NCBI GenBank assembly: GCA_022842065.1
Contig: JALHQH010000001.1
Location: 372,001 to 436,000, forward strand
Source: Caldilineaceae bacterium
GTDB taxonomy: Bacteria; Chloroflexota; Anaerolineae; Caldilineales; Caldilineaceae
Direction of reading: 5' to 3'
Length of the DNA stretch: 64,000 bases
Position 1 is the stretch's first letter, and each line of letters begins with the position of its first letter. A model generated the notes under the pieces. The model did no database searches, had not been told where the DNA came from, and saw nothing but the letters and a program-made list of their open reading frames with translations. The position numbers and the translations under genes were made by a program. This document shows positions 26,776 through 36,936 of this stretch, piece after piece.

Positions 26776-28158
26776 TTATGGCCGTTCGAGATCCAACACT
26801 TCCTGCACCTTGTCGATGATAACCTGAGCATGCTCTTCCCAACCAACCTGCCCTTCCCAAACGAGGTCGATCTCGTTCTGGAAGACGGTGTTGGCCTCGG
26901 TAAAGCGCGTGTTCTTGGGCATGGGGAAAGGCTCAATGCCGGCGGTGAGCAGCGAATCAGCAACGCCAAACATGCGGTTGACTTCATTGACCTTGGCATC
27001 GGTCCAGGCCGACTTGTGGCCATTCGGCTGGAGTTTGCCTTCGAGCACCATTAAGACACCAGCCTCACCGGAGGAGTAGAGCTTGAGCAATTCCCAGGCC
27101 TCTTCCGGATGGGCCGTATTGCTGTTGATCATATGTTGGTTACCGGAGTAACAGGTGCCCTGGCGGCCTTCTGCACCCACTGGCAAGAGGACAGCATCCA
27201 TCTCAAATTGATCACCGACCGTGGCGAGGAAGGTGGCTAAGGTGCCAACCGTGCTGGCATGGGTCGCATTTGCGCCGGCGGTGAAGAGACCACCAGCCCC
27301 ATTGTTGATGTAGTCGGGGATGCGTGGGGCCACTTTGCTGTCTAGCAGGTCAAGATACCAGGCCCCGAGTTCGCGATGCAGGTCATTGTTAAAGTTCAGC
27401 GCCGTGCCATCCTGATTCATCACCCAGCAGTCGGTCGAATCCGGGCTGCCCCACGAGCGGGCAAAGTTGCTATAGTAATGCAAGGCGTTCATGCTATCAA
27501 AGCCCAAGCCAAAGGTGCCGGCACCGGGATCCGCCGCGGCTTTGGCCAATTCGGTCCAGTCCGCAACCGTCCAACCATCAGTGGGTACCGGCAAGCCTTT
27601 GCTATCGAGCAAGGTCTTGTTATAGTTGACGACGATGTTGCCGCCGGGGTGAACGACACCGGGAATGCTAAAGTTTTTGCCGTCGAGCGAATTGCCGGCC
27701 ATGATGCTCGGATAGATATCATCATAGTCTGCGGGCGCATCCGAGGCCAGCAGATCATCAATACCCAGATAGATGCCCTTGAGGAAGTTGATGAAGAGCC
27801 AGCGATGGTGACCATAGAGGAGATCCTGCAAGGTACCGGAGATAAAGCCGGTCTGCGTCTTCGTTTCGATTTCACCGTAGATGGTCTCTTCGATCACAAC
27901 CGTAACGCCGCTATCGGCCTGGAAGCGCTCAGCCAGCATCGTTGGCATGACACTTTGCCCTGCTTCTGGCGGGACCTGCACACGCAGGGTAACGTCGGTC
28001 GCGGCCGGGGCCGCGCCGGCATCGGTCGTGCTGGGGGCCTCGCCAGCCGGGGCCGCAGCGGGCACACAGGCGGCCAACAGTTGCAGGCTTGCGGCACCCA
28101 CGCTAGCCGCCGCCACACCTTGCATAAAGCTGCGGCGGGTGACTTTTTTCTTCAGCAT
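26776..28158 (-). CDS. ABC transporter substrate-binding lipoprotein, Tat-exported
   Basis: A 460-residue family 1 extracellular solute-binding protein. The start at 28158 has AAGGAG upstream. The leader KKKVTRRSFMQGVAAASVG is a twin-arginine signal, followed by LLAAC, a lipobox, so the protein is folded before export and then lipid-anchored. The body has TDVTLRVQVPPEAGQSVMPTMLAERFQADSGV and the usual hinge pattern. No permease or ATPase gene is adjacent, so its transporter is elsewhere. The gene stands alone, with 432 nt upstream and its own terminator. Ligand probably a carbohydrate. Confidence 0.9.
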   Translation of the reverse strand: MLKKKVTRRSFMQGVAAASVGAASLQLLAACVPAAAPAGEAPSTTDAGAAPAATDVTLRVQVPPEAGQSVMPTMLAERFQADSGVTVVIEETIYGEIETKTQTGFISGTLQDLLYGHHRWLFINFLKGIYLGIDDLLASDAPADYDDIYPSIMAGNSLDGKNFSIPGVVHPGGNIVVNYNKTLLDSKGLPVPTDGWTVADWTELAKAAADPGAGTFGLGFDSMNALHYYSNFARSWGSPDSTDCWVMNQDGTALNFNNDLHRELGAWYLDLLDSKVAPRIPDYINNGAGGLFTAGANATHASTVGTLATFLATVGDQFEMDAVLLPVGAEGRQGTCYSGNQHMINSNTAHPEEAWELLKLYSSGEAGVLMVLEGKLQPNGHKSAWTDAKVNEVNRMFGVADSLLTAGIEPFPMPKNTRFTEANTVFQNEIDLVWEGQVGWEEHAQVIIDKVQEVLDLERP

Positions 28159-28590
28159 ATTCGGTCTCCTTATAATGTTTGATTGATAAAACAGAGATCG
28201 TACAGGAAGCAATTAAAATTGATACGACCGTTCAGATTTACACGACCAGAAAGCCATTCCCACAGTTTATACGCGGTGCTGTCATCATTTACCATTTTCA
28301 CCCGTGTAGAAAATGCGTAATGATGACAACCGCTGGTATATATCGCGTGGTGAACAGCGGTAATGTGGTTGTCATTACGTGTCGAAACCTTATCGAAAAT
28401 CTATGTGCAATCGACTGATGCGATGGGAAAAGCTGTCAGAATGGTTTCGGATGTGAAATCTGGACCTGATTCGGGAGAATCGATGGCATATATAAGCCAA
28501 CTTTACCATCTTTGCCAAGGTAAGTCAAACAGCTTTTTGGACGATAAAGCGCAGCTTGCGTTGTGCAGAGTAGCCCCGCTGGCGGGCGGC
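28159..28590. other. 432-nt intergenic region upstream of the binding-protein gene
   Basis: No gene is supported here. It holds an imperfect dyad (GTAATGATGACAACC near 28317 against GGTTGTCATTAC near 28370), probably regulatory for the binding-protein gene. The 3' end of the nitroreductase transcript also falls in it. No clear terminator or operator is recognised. Confidence 0.35.
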
Positions 28591-29235
28591 TTACCAACGA
28601 TCCCAATGCACCACATCGTCCAGCGCTTTACGCTTGGCCGGCTGAAAGTCATCACCGGTGTAGTAGGCCACTGGAATCAACGCAGCCTGAGTAACTGTGG
28701 CCGGAATACCGAGCAATTCGCTAACCGCTTGTTCGTGGGCAAGATGGAGAGTGGTCCAGACCGAACCCAAACCGCGGGACCGCAGTGCCAACATCAGCGA
28801 CCAGGTGGCAGGCAGGATCGAGCCATAAAGCGATGCCTGTGCCATTACATCCAGCGCTTCGACGCGCCCTTCAATACAGGGGATAATATGAACGGGGACT
28901 TGATGCAGATGTTTTGATAAATAGACCGCGGATTTGAGCACGCGTACGCCCTGCTCAGCGGCTGGTTCAGCACGCAAAGGTTGTAATTCCTCGGGTTGGG
29001 CCCCGACCAGGTAACGTTTGAAAGCCTGGCGATAGTAGTCGGCGACCACCTGGCGCTTTTCGGCATCGGTGATCACCAGGAAGTGCCAGCCCTGGCGGTT
29101 CGAGCCACTAGGCGCTTGCAGCGCCAGGCGTAGACATTCCTCGATCACCGCCCGTTCCACTGGACGCGTCAAATCCAACCGCTTGCGTACAGAGCGAGTG
29201 GTCGAGAGCAGATGATCGACGGTGGTAAGATCCAT
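28591..29235 (-). CDS. nitroreductase family protein
   Basis: A 214-residue FMN-dependent oxidoreductase of the NfsA/NfnB superfamily. The N-terminal FMN-phosphate binding segment is TTRSVRKRLD, followed by LRLALQAPSGSNRQGWHF, a family hallmark. The C-terminal AYYTGDDFQPAKRKALDDVVHWD fits the usual final helix. The start has AGGAG upstream. It reduces quinones, nitroaromatics or similar compounds with NAD(P)H. It appears monocistronic. Confidence 0.9.
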   Translation of the reverse strand: MDLTTVDHLLSTTRSVRKRLDLTRPVERAVIEECLRLALQAPSGSNRQGWHFLVITDAEKRQVVADYYRQAFKRYLVGAQPEELQPLRAEPAAEQGVRVLKSAVYLSKHLHQVPVHIIPCIEGRVEALDVMAQASLYGSILPATWSLMLALRSRGLGSVWTTLHLAHEQAVSELLGIPATVTQAALIPVAYYTGDDFQPAKRKALDDVVHWDRW

Positions 29236-29623
29236 GTGGCACTCCTAGTGGCTGATAATATGACACGCTTGAGAAATAACCTCAAGACTTACGCCGGTAG
29301 CGGCGTAAGTCCTACACCTATTGTAGCAGTGCTTTTACTGACAGCCAAGCGCCCTTTCACCGGTACCGGACTTCCATAGGAGATAGACCGCAACGTGTAG
29401 TGCGTATCCTTAGATGCGTACGGGGGTCTGCATCTGAGGATGCAGACCATACGGCGGTCTACACTGTGGTCTACAATGCGGTCTACGGATGATAAAATGA
29501 CAATTCACATCTACCATTTGGTTTCTATCCTACTTCGGTTGCTGTTATACTTAGCCTGCTCAGTAACATTCAGTAAAGCAGCTGTTGAATCAGGTCTAAT
29601 TCCTTACCCGAAAAGGAGCAATG
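29236..29623. other. intergenic region with two small hairpins and the hexomutase promoter
   Basis: Contains a hairpin 29287-29310 (ACTTACGCCG, 4-nt loop) and another at 29425-29448 (GGTCTGCATC, 4-nt loop). The second is followed by three copies of CGGTCTAC or TGGTCTAC words. An extended -10 lies at 29543. No gene is supported. Confidence 0.5.
29543..29551 (+). promoter_or_regulatory. extended -10 promoter of the phosphohexomutase gene
   Basis: TGTTATACT matches TG-n-TATA-T with one change from TATAAT. Transcription would start near 29558, giving a ~65-nt leader to the ATG at 29624. No convincing -35. Confidence 0.4.
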
Positions 29624-31054
29624 ATGAGTGATATTAAATTTGGCACCGATGGTTGGCGTGGTCGGATTGGCGATGATTACACCTTTGCCAACCTGCGCCG
29701 CTGCGCCCAAGGTTTTGCCGGCTATTTAAAGGCCCAAGGCAAAACGGGTAGCGTCGTGATCGGCCACGACCGCCGCTTCCTAGCCGATGCTTTTGCCGCC
29801 GCGGCCGCCGAAGTGTTGGCCGCCAATGGCTTCCATGTCTACCTCACCGACAAGGCCACGCCAACCCCGGTGATCAGCTTTAGTGTGGGCAACAAGGGTG
29901 CATTGGGCGCAATCAACATCACCGCCAGCCACAACCCACCCGAAGATTGTGGCTTTAAGGTGCGCGATGAGTTCGGCGGCGCCATTGCCCCCGACGGGCT
30001 GAAACAGATCGAAGCCGCCATCCCCGCCGCAGACGACAAAGACGCGATCAAGCAGGTCAAATTTACCGACGCGGTCAAGGCCGGCCAGATCACCATTTTT
30101 GATGCCAAGCCCCCCTACCTCACCCACCTGGCCACGCTCATTGATGTCGGCCCGATTCGCCGCGCCGGGTTGAAGGTGGTTGTTGATAACATGTGGGGCA
30201 ACGGGGCCGGTTGGCTTACCGAAATCCTGGGTGGTGACAAGACGGAAATCATCGAAGTCCATGCCGAGCGCAACCCGATCTTCCCCGAAATGAGTCGCCC
30301 CGAGCCGATCCCGCCCAATGTGGACGCTGGCCTGGCCGCGGGCAAAGCCGCCGGTGCGGATTGCGTCTGCATTATGGATGGCGACGCCGACCGCTGTGGC
30401 TTTGGTGACGAAAATGGCAACTTCATCGACCAACTGCGCGTCTACGGCTTACTGGCCTATTATCTGCTGGAAGTGCGCGGCGAGCGCGGCGCGATTGTCA
30501 AAACCCTGAGCACCACTTCCATGCTCGACAAACTGGGCAAGATCTATGGGGTTAAAGTGGTCAATACCGGCGTCGGCTTTAAATATGTGGCGCCGGCAAT
30601 GATGGAGCATGACGCCCTGATCGGCGGCGAAGAGAGTGGCGGTTACGCCTTCCACGGTCATGTGCCGGAACGCGATGGGATCGTTTCCAACCTCTATCTG
30701 CTGGATCTGATGGTACGTACCGGCAAAAAGCCCACCCAACTGTTACAGGCCCTCTTTGAGAAGGTCGGCGAACATTTTTATGATCGCATCGACACTCGCC
30801 TCACCGACGATGCCATGAAAAAGGCCGCACAACAGCGGCTCAACCAGGTCACAATCGACGGGTTAACCCTGGGTGGCCATGCGGTAACGCAAAAAGATAC
30901 AACTGATGGTTACAAGTTTGTCATGGATGATGGCGGCTGGCTGCTCGTCCGCTTCTCCGGCACCGAGCCGTTGATCCGCGTTTACACCGAAACCACTGAC
31001 CAAGCCGCCGTCCCGGCGATTTTGGCTGATGGCAAGAAGCTGGCGGGGCTGTGA
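29624..31054 (+). CDS. phosphoglucomutase/phosphomannomutase family protein
   Basis: A 476-residue alpha-D-phosphohexomutase interconverting hexose 1- and 6-phosphates. The second of two adjacent ATGs (29624) is preferred for its spacing to GGAG. All four family loops are visible: the phosphoserine loop [10 protein letters not shown] (Ser102), the metal loop [10 protein letters not shown], the sugar-binding loop [13 protein letters not shown], and the phosphate-binding [12 protein letters not shown]. The enzyme supplies sugar nucleotide and glycogen metabolism. A word-repeat hairpin follows immediately. Confidence 0.95.
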   Translation: MSDIKFGTDGWRGRIGDDYTFANLRRCAQGFAGYLKAQGKTGSVVIGHDRRFLADAFAAAAAEVLAANGFHVYLTDKATPTPVISFSVGNKGALGAINITASHNPPEDCGFKVRDEFGGAIAPDGLKQIEAAIPAADDKDAIKQVKFTDAVKAGQITIFDAKPPYLTHLATLIDVGPIRRAGLKVVVDNMWGNGAGWLTEILGGDKTEIIEVHAERNPIFPEMSRPEPIPPNVDAGLAAGKAAGADCVCIMDGDADRCGFGDENGNFIDQLRVYGLLAYYLLEVRGERGAIVKTLSTTSMLDKLGKIYGVKVVNTGVGFKYVAPAMMEHDALIGGEESGGYAFHGHVPERDGIVSNLYLLDLMVRTGKKPTQLLQALFEKVGEHFYDRIDTRLTDDAMKKAAQQRLNQVTIDGLTLGGHAVTQKDTTDGYKFVMDDGGWLLVRFSGTEPLIRVYTETTDQAAVPAILADGKKLAGL

Positions 31055-31060
31055 TGCAGG

Positions 31061-31152
31061 GAAATCGGTAGAACAGTAAATCGGTAGAACAGTAAATCGG
31101 TGTACTGATTTACCGATTTACCAATCTACCGATTTACTGTTCTACCTGTTTC
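31061..31152. terminator. word-repeat hairpin downstream of the phosphohexomutase gene
   Basis: 31067-31087 pairs perfectly (21 bp) with 31126-31146. The arms are made of AGTAAATCGGTAGAAC words related to those at 20457. It begins just after the stop codon, so it is likely the transcript end. Confidence 0.7.
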
Positions 31153-31225
31153 CTCATTCTGTGCAAGCTGAACTACCGTCTTCGATGGAAAGCTGTGATA
31201 AAATGAACAACCGCAAAATTATTGC

Positions 31226-32143
31226 GTGTTTGAAAAGGGACGCCAAGTTATTGTGAGCCAAACCACCGCTCAGTTACCGACTGAGCACTTACCGGCCGTG
31301 CTGGTTGATAGCCATTGTCATCTGGACATTGATCAGTTTGATCTTGATCGGGAAGCCGTCGTGGCGCGAGCGCGGGCAGTTGGTATGCGGCTAATCATCA
31401 ATCCTGGCATTGATCTGGCGCATTGTCGCCAAGCTTTAGTGCTAGCCGAGCAATATCCGGAACTCTACGTGGCCGTCGGCATCCATCCGAACAGCAGCGC
31501 CGGGGTTGGCATGGAGACAATGGATGAAATCCGCAAGTTGGCCACTCATCCGAAAGTAGTCGCGATTGGAGAAATTGGGCTCGACTACTACTGGGAACAG
31601 GTAACACACGACGAACAGGCACGGCTTTTTTACTGGCAACTCGAATTGGCCGCCGAAGTTGGCCTACCTGTCATCATTCACAACCGCGATGCCACCGCCG
31701 ATACCGTGCAGATCCTGGCCGACTGGGCCCAAAGTGCAGTCACCCGCAATTCTCCCCTTGCTGGCCGCCCATTTTGGGGAGTATTACATGCCTTTGGGGG
31801 CGACATTGCCCTCGCCCGGCAAGCCTATGATTGGAACTTTGTGATTGGTATGGGCGGCCCCGTAACCTTTCGCAACGCGAAGGCGCTCCATGAATTGGCC
31901 CCGCAGCTCGATCTGGATCGCCTGATGCTGGAGACGGACGCGCCGTACCTGACGCCCCATCCCTACCGGGGCAAACGCAATGAGCCAGCCTATGTGGCCT
32001 TTATTTGTGCCCAGCTGGCACAGTTGGGACAGTGTTCACCAGCAGTGATTGCCACCCAAACAACCAAAGTCGCCTATTCCTTTTTTGGACTGGAGGATCA
32101 GTTTGACGCTGTATCCCAACCAACTTTATTCGCAACGAACTAA
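31226..32143 (+). CDS. tatD: TatD family hydrolase
   Basis: A 305-residue metal-dependent 3'-5' exonuclease/DNase of the TatD family, TIM-barrel fold. Motifs are HxH in [32 protein letters not shown] and [19 protein letters not shown]. The start is uncertain: GTG at 31226 is used, but GTG at 31253 gives a protein beginning closer to the usual family N-terminus. Neither has a strong ribosome site. It overlaps none of its neighbours and is followed by the polyprenyl synthase. Confidence 0.88.
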   Translation: MFEKGRQVIVSQTTAQLPTEHLPAVLVDSHCHLDIDQFDLDREAVVARARAVGMRLIINPGIDLAHCRQALVLAEQYPELYVAVGIHPNSSAGVGMETMDEIRKLATHPKVVAIGEIGLDYYWEQVTHDEQARLFYWQLELAAEVGLPVIIHNRDATADTVQILADWAQSAVTRNSPLAGRPFWGVLHAFGGDIALARQAYDWNFVIGMGGPVTFRNAKALHELAPQLDLDRLMLETDAPYLTPHPYRGKRNEPAYVAFICAQLAQLGQCSPAVIATQTTKVAYSFFGLEDQFDAVSQPTLFATN

Positions 32144-32225
32144 TCCGGTGCACAGCAGATCTTATCCCCCCTTGCCGGCGTCGCCACCAACGAGCACGCC
32201 AACAGGGAATGCAGAGGAAGCCCAC

Positions 32226-33248
32226 TTGGCAGAGATGCAACCTGTCGATATCAAACAATTGTTGGCACCGGTCCAACCGGCATTACAACAAGTAGAAGCT
32301 AAAATGAAGGCGGTCGATGCTGTCATTCTGGCGCCGCTGGCCAATGCCTTTCTTGATCTGATCGGGAGTGGCGGCAAACGGTTGCGCCCAGCATTAGCTT
32401 TGTTGAGTGCAGGCATGCAAGGCAGCCAACCCGTGCAAAGCCAGGTGTTAGCGCTGGCGGCGGCCGTCGAGATGCTGCATACAGCCACGCTGGTTCACGA
32501 TGATGTGATCGATGGGGCGCTCTTACGCCGTGGCTCGCCCACCTTAAATGCCCTCTGGAGCCGGGGATCAACGGTGCTGGCCGGCAATTATATGTTTGGC
32601 ACCGCGGCGCACTTTTCGGCAGAGACCGAGAATCTGCGCGTCATTCGCCTCTTTAGCGATACCTTGAAGGTGATCGTGGATGGCGAGTTGCACCAATTGC
32701 AGGATCGCTATAATTTTGACCAGGCCAAAGATGCCTACTACCAGCGTATCTATGCGAAGACTGCCAGTCTTTTCTGCGCGGCTACTGAAGGAGCCGCCAT
32801 TTTAGCCAATTTTAGTGTAAGCACCATCCAGCAGTTGCGCGACTATGGTTACTACTTTGGCATGGCATTTCAGATCATGGATGATGTGCTCGATTTTACC
32901 AGTGATGAAATGACTTTAGGCAAACCGGCCGGCAGTGATCTATTACAGGGCACCTTAACCCTGCCATTCTTCTACTTTCTGCAGCAACAGGCTGATCCCG
33001 CCGCCTTGATCGCCCATTTACAAAGCCAACGCCAGCTTGCCGACGACGAAGAGACGCCCGCCATCTGGCAAAGTACAGTTGCCCAGCTCGTCCAGACCTT
33101 GCGCCAGACCACTGCCATCGCAGCGGCGCAAGAAGAAGCCCTACACTTGCTTGATCAGGCACGCGCCAGCCTGCACGATTTGCCGCCAACCCCTAGCAAA
33201 AACGCCCTGCTAGGGCTCTGCGATTTTGTGGTCGAACGGCGTTATTAG
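32226..33248 (+). CDS. polyprenyl diphosphate synthase
   Basis: About 340 residues from a TTG at 32226, chosen because GAGGAAG lies five bases upstream; ATG at 32235 is the alternative. It is an all-helical trans-isoprenyl synthase. The first Asp-rich motif is [10 protein letters not shown] with [10 protein letters not shown] before it, and the second is [12 protein letters not shown]. It extends isoprenoid diphosphates with IPP; the length fits the hepta-/octaprenyl synthases that make menaquinone tails. The short gap to TatD and the 9-nt gap to the GT2 gene suggest one transcript. Confidence 0.92.
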   Translation: MAEMQPVDIKQLLAPVQPALQQVEAKMKAVDAVILAPLANAFLDLIGSGGKRLRPALALLSAGMQGSQPVQSQVLALAAAVEMLHTATLVHDDVIDGALLRRGSPTLNALWSRGSTVLAGNYMFGTAAHFSAETENLRVIRLFSDTLKVIVDGELHQLQDRYNFDQAKDAYYQRIYAKTASLFCAATEGAAILANFSVSTIQQLRDYGYYFGMAFQIMDDVLDFTSDEMTLGKPAGSDLLQGTLTLPFFYFLQQQADPAALIAHLQSQRQLADDEETPAIWQSTVAQLVQTLRQTTAIAAAQEEALHLLDQARASLHDLPPTPSKNALLGLCDFVVERRY

Positions 33249-33257
33249 TCCTAACCC

Positions 33258-34316
33258 ATGTCTACCCAACCAGTCGATCTCTCGATTATCATCGTTACTT
33301 GGAATGTGTGGGGACTGTTACAGGCTTGTCTACACTCACTCGAAAGGTTGAGTCGCGCCGACACCGCAGCGCCAACCCACCGCTACTTTGGTCCTGCGGC
33401 CACACCGCTAACGCTGGAAGTAATTGTGGTCGACAATGCCGGTAGCGATGAAACCGCGACCATGCTGCCCATGACCTTCCCCTGGGTACGCTTCATCCGC
33501 AGTGCAACCAACCAAGGCTTTACGGGCGGTAATAATTTGGGCTATGCCGCCAGCCAGGGTGAAGCGATCTTCTTCCTCAATCCCGATACCGAACTGATGC
33601 CAGCTGGGTCGATCACTACGAGTGATGGTGCCCAAAGCACGGTTGATCCCCTCTGGCAACTCTATCAAGTCTTAGCGCAGGATCCCCAGATTGGGATGGC
33701 TGGGCCACAGTTACGCTATGGTGATGGCAGCTGGCAGAGCAGCCGTCGCCACTTTCCAACCCCACTTACCGGCTTTTGGGAGAGTACCTGGCTGGCCCAG
33801 AGCTGGCCTGAAAATCCCTGGGCGCGCCACATGCACATGCGCGACGTGGCGGCCACGGCACAACACGAGGTTGATTGGCTAAATGGATCGGCGATGTTCT
33901 GCCGGCGGCGCGCGCTGGCAAGTGTGCAGATGCCCACCTTCAGCGGCCCTTTTGATGAAGGCTTCTTCATGTACAGCGAAGAACTTGATCTCTGCCAACG
34001 GCTCAAGCGGGCGGGCTGGCGGATTGTCTACGCCCCACAGGCGCAGATCATTCACTATGAAGGGCGCAGCAGCGAACAGGTCGTTGCGCGGCGCCACATC
34101 ACCTTTAACCAGAGCAAGCTCTACTACTACCGCAAATATTTCGGTCGGGGGTGGGCCAGCACGTTACGCCTCTATTTACTCCTTGAATATCGGTTACAAT
34201 TGTTGATTGAAACCGCCAAACTACTGGTCGGTCACAAGCCGGCCCTACGCCGCGCCCGGATCCATGCCTACCGCCAAGTACTCCAGAGCGGTCTCCACAG
34301 CACGCCCCAAAGCTAA
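33258..34316 (+). CDS. glycosyltransferase family 2 (rhamnosyltransferase-like)
   Basis: A 352-residue GT-A glycosyltransferase. IIVTWNVWGLLQACLHSL is the first strand, VVDNAGSDET the nucleotide-binding Asp region, and FLNPDTELMP the DxD-like site. FDEGFFMYSEELDLCQRLKRAGWRI is the typical acceptor-side ED motif of WbbL/RfbF-type enzymes. No membrane helix is obvious. It starts 9 nt after the polyprenyl synthase stop. It probably adds a deoxysugar to a cell-surface glycan. Confidence 0.9.
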   Translation: MSTQPVDLSIIIVTWNVWGLLQACLHSLERLSRADTAAPTHRYFGPAATPLTLEVIVVDNAGSDETATMLPMTFPWVRFIRSATNQGFTGGNNLGYAASQGEAIFFLNPDTELMPAGSITTSDGAQSTVDPLWQLYQVLAQDPQIGMAGPQLRYGDGSWQSSRRHFPTPLTGFWESTWLAQSWPENPWARHMHMRDVAATAQHEVDWLNGSAMFCRRRALASVQMPTFSGPFDEGFFMYSEELDLCQRLKRAGWRIVYAPQAQIIHYEGRSSEQVVARRHITFNQSKLYYYRKYFGRGWASTLRLYLLLEYRLQLLIETAKLLVGHKPALRRARIHAYRQVLQSGLHSTPQS

Positions 34317-34422
34317 CGCTAACATTACAACATAATGCACAGCTTGACAGGATACTGTTAGGTCAAACGACGCAGAATTCACGTAAGCTAGCGCTACATC
34401 GCCGCACCACTACGGCACTCCC

Positions 34423-34460
34423 ATGCCTGCTGTCACTTGTTGTGTCCTGACAGCAGGCAT
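34423..34460 (+). terminator. terminator hairpin after the GT2 gene
   Basis: ATGCCTGCTGTCA (34423-34435) pairs with 34448-34460 over 13 bp around a 12-nt loop, followed by TCTTACCATTT. It is about 110 nt beyond the GT2 stop and just before the kelch gene's ribosome site. Confidence 0.6.
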
Positions 34461-34487
34461 TCTTACCATTTGCCTTGAGGAGCATTT

Positions 34488-35666
34488 ATGCCCAGATCAA
34501 TCGCTTTAATTACGGTGAAACGTACCGATAGTGTCGTCACGATGGCGAATACGGCCACACAGCCAAGTATCATGCCGCGCAAGCCCAGCAACAACAAAGC
34601 GCGCCTGGTTATGCCGCAAACGCACGGACGCGCCCTGATGGGTGCGGGGATCGCCGTGCTTTTGGCCTGCGCGCTCTATTTGCTCGTGGTAACGCCACAG
34701 CCACTCCGTTCACAGGCAAACGCTAACATCGAAAGCTGGCTACTACTCCCCCACATGCCCCTTAGTCTGGCAGACCCGGCCCTCAGTCTGGTCGGCGATG
34801 CTGTACACATTGTTGGTGGCTTTAGTGCCATGGGGCCGGCAACGGCACACCTGCGCTTTGACACCGAGCAGCTGCAATGGACTGAGCTACCACCACTGCC
34901 GATTGCACGCGCCAATGCCACAGCGGTTACCATTGACGGCAACCTCTATGTGATTGGCGGCTACAACAGTGACCGTGGCGGCGCGCGCAGCGATAATCAC
35001 CGCTATAATGTTGCCGCCCAACAGTGGAGCACCGCCACCGCCGCCCTGTTCCCAGCCAGCGGGGCCGGTAGTGCTGTCGTCGATGGCGAAATTTTACTTT
35101 TTGGTGGATTTGACAACCAGACCGAAAGCACGGCGGTGCAGCGCTATAGCCCAAGCAGCGACAGTTGGACGCTAGGGACGCCGATGCCCTTGGCCCGCTC
35201 CGAATTTAGTGCCGTCACTGTGGATGATCAGATCTATCTGATCGGCGGTAATGTGCTGAGCATTACTAGCAGTGCCGGGGTCACGCCCACTATGAAAGCC
35301 TTATCTTCCACGGTCGTCTCCGTTTACGACCCGCGCCAGGATAGTTGGCGCGAGGTAGCCCCGTTACCCGTCGGGCGTGTCGCCTATGCTGCCGCGGTAC
35401 GGGCGAACCAGATCTTTGTGATTGGCGGCAGCGATAAGTGGGTCAATGGCACGATCCAGGCAACGGTTTTGGTCTATGATATCAGCAGCAACACGTGGGC
35501 CTATTCTGCCCCGTTGCCCATGGTACGCAGTGGTCTGCGCGGGGTGGCCGTCCAGGACAATCTCTATATCTTTGGTGGTTATGGGGACAATGGTTACATT
35601 TATTCGACAGCCGCCAGCTTTGGTCAACTCAGTAGCAAGATCCATCTGCCCCTGGTGACACGGTGA
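34488..35666 (+). CDS. secreted or anchored kelch-repeat protein with LPLV tail
   Basis: 392 residues, start with GAGGAG upstream. A ~45-residue basic N-terminus precedes one hydrophobic segment (LMGAGIAVLLACALYLLVV), an uncleaved anchor or a signal peptide with a long n-region. A six-bladed kelch propeller follows, marked by the repeated Gly pairs in HIVGGF, YVIGGY, LLFGGF, YLIGGN, FVIGGS and YIFGGY. The last residues are SKIHLPLVTR, the same kind of tail as at 23818 and 37624. It is likely a surface or periplasmic binding protein; the ligand is unknown. Confidence 0.85.
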   Translation: MPRSIALITVKRTDSVVTMANTATQPSIMPRKPSNNKARLVMPQTHGRALMGAGIAVLLACALYLLVVTPQPLRSQANANIESWLLLPHMPLSLADPALSLVGDAVHIVGGFSAMGPATAHLRFDTEQLQWTELPPLPIARANATAVTIDGNLYVIGGYNSDRGGARSDNHRYNVAAQQWSTATAALFPASGAGSAVVDGEILLFGGFDNQTESTAVQRYSPSSDSWTLGTPMPLARSEFSAVTVDDQIYLIGGNVLSITSSAGVTPTMKALSSTVVSVYDPRQDSWREVAPLPVGRVAYAAAVRANQIFVIGGSDKWVNGTIQATVLVYDISSNTWAYSAPLPMVRSGLRGVAVQDNLYIFGGYGDNGYIYSTAASFGQLSSKIHLPLVTR

Positions 35667-35681
35667 GGTTTGCGGTTAAAC

Positions 35682-35721
35682 AAAGAGTGGAGACGCGGTA
35701 CAAGCAGCGTATCCACTCTTT
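35682..35721 (+). terminator. terminator hairpin after the kelch gene
   Basis: AAAGAGTGGA (35682-35691) pairs with TCCACTCTTT (35712-35721), with GACGC/GCGTA partly extending the stem inward and ATTTCTCTC beyond it. Sixteen nt after the kelch stop. Confidence 0.65.
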
Positions 35722-35895
35722 ATTTCTCTCATCGCATCACGATGGCACTTTCCGCCCACTGCATGATCAAACGGCTGCACATCCACACAAGGCAATTACT
35801 TAAAAGCATAGAATGGGGCGACGGTTGCGCCCATCAAACGCAGCAAATGCAACATATCGTTTTTCCTTCACCGCTGGCTGGTGTATACTACTGCT

Positions 35896-36936
35896 ATGAA
35901 TGACTCGACCGTCAACCGGCGCTTGACCCCCTGGCATCGCTTTCTCGCCCGCGGCTTTGAAGATACCGTTGGGCGCGAGCAGGTGTTGGTGAAGAGTGAA
36001 TCCCCCATCGGCAGTGAGCCACCGAAAGTGGATACCGTGCTTTTGCGCCGTGAAACGGCGACCTGGACAGGAGCGCAGCGGGCCTTGTTGCCGGATGGCA
36101 TCCGTGATACCGATGCACAAACGATTTTGATTGAGTTCAAGTACACAGAATCGCTAACGCTGGATGCGTTCTGGCAAGCAATCGGCTATGACCATTTTTA
36201 TCGGACGAATCATGAATTAAGCCAGGACGAAGTGCGCACCTTCATCCTTTGCGCCAAAACGCCCCAATCAGAACGGCTGGCGGCCTTTGGCTTTGAAGTG
36301 ACCGCACTGCCGGGCATCTATCAGAGTGAGAATATTTACGTCGCGCATATTACTTTGCTCGTGCTTAACCAGTTGCGCGACGAACCGCACAATGCATTGG
36401 TGAAGGCGTTTGCCAGCCGGTCGCAGGAAAAAGCCAAAGCGTTCCGCTTGTTGCGCCGCTTTTGGCGCTTAACCACTGAATTGTTGTTGATGTTTGAGGT
36501 TTTGCAGGCCATCTGGTCTTTACCGGAAGGAGCTACCATGAATGAAATCTTGACCCCCGAACGTGTGCTGGAAATCGGGCAGGAATGGAAGCGCATTTTA
36601 TTGAGTAATTTACCCGCGGAAGAACTTGATGCGTACATTAACCCGGACTACAAGCGCGCCCTCCTGACTGCAGGTCATGAAGAAGGGCGTGAAGAAGGGC
36701 GTGAAGAAGGGCGTGAAGAAGGCGAAGCGGCGCTGTGTAACACGCTGAAACAGATACTCCAACGCCGGTTAGGGGCAGTCCCGCAATCCATTAGCGCGCG
36801 ATTGCACCAGTGTACCCTGGAAGAGCTCAACGCCCTCGTCAACCTGGCCTTTGATGCCACGACTTGGGCCGAGTTTACGGCCGCCCTACCAGAGAAGACG
36901 GACAGGGGCTCGCCAAAGGGTTTGACTCGGCCATGA
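35896..36936 (+). CDS. Rpn/PDDEXK-type nuclease-like protein with EEGR repeats and DUF4351-like C-terminus
   Basis: 346 residues. The N-terminal third resembles the PD-(D/E)XK fold of transposase-associated Rpn-like proteins: PPKVDTVLLRRET supplies Asp, and AQTILIEFKYTES supplies the Glu-x-Lys. After a helical middle comes HEEGREEGREEGREEGE, encoded by a 12-nt tandem repeat at 36679-36726. A C-terminal DUF4351-like segment follows (LKQILQRRLGAVPQSISARL). The start at 35896 lies six bases after TATACT, so the mRNA may be leaderless. Such proteins are multicopy in Chloroflexota and Cyanobacteria; their role is unclear. Confidence 0.75.
   Translation: MNDSTVNRRLTPWHRFLARGFEDTVGREQVLVKSESPIGSEPPKVDTVLLRRETATWTGAQRALLPDGIRDTDAQTILIEFKYTESLTLDAFWQAIGYDHFYRTNHELSQDEVRTFILCAKTPQSERLAAFGFEVTALPGIYQSENIYVAHITLLVLNQLRDEPHNALVKAFASRSQEKAKAFRLLRRFWRLTTELLLMFEVLQAIWSLPEGATMNEILTPERVLEIGQEWKRILLSNLPAEELDAYINPDYKRALLTAGHEEGREEGREEGREEGEAALCNTLKQILQRRLGAVPQSISARLHQCTLEELNALVNLAFDATTWAEFTAALPEKTDRGSPKGLTRP
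36679..36726 (+). repeat. 12-nt in-frame tandem repeat (EEGR codons)
   Basis: Three perfect copies of GAAGAAGGGCGT and a fourth degenerate one. Being a multiple of three, copy-number changes would lengthen or shorten the Glu/Arg linker without breaking the frame. Confidence 0.9.

Noticed and set aside
28363..28917. A 184-codon plus-strand frame
   Set aside because: It runs antisense through the nitroreductase gene, which has clear family motifs; the non-overlapping part lacks support.
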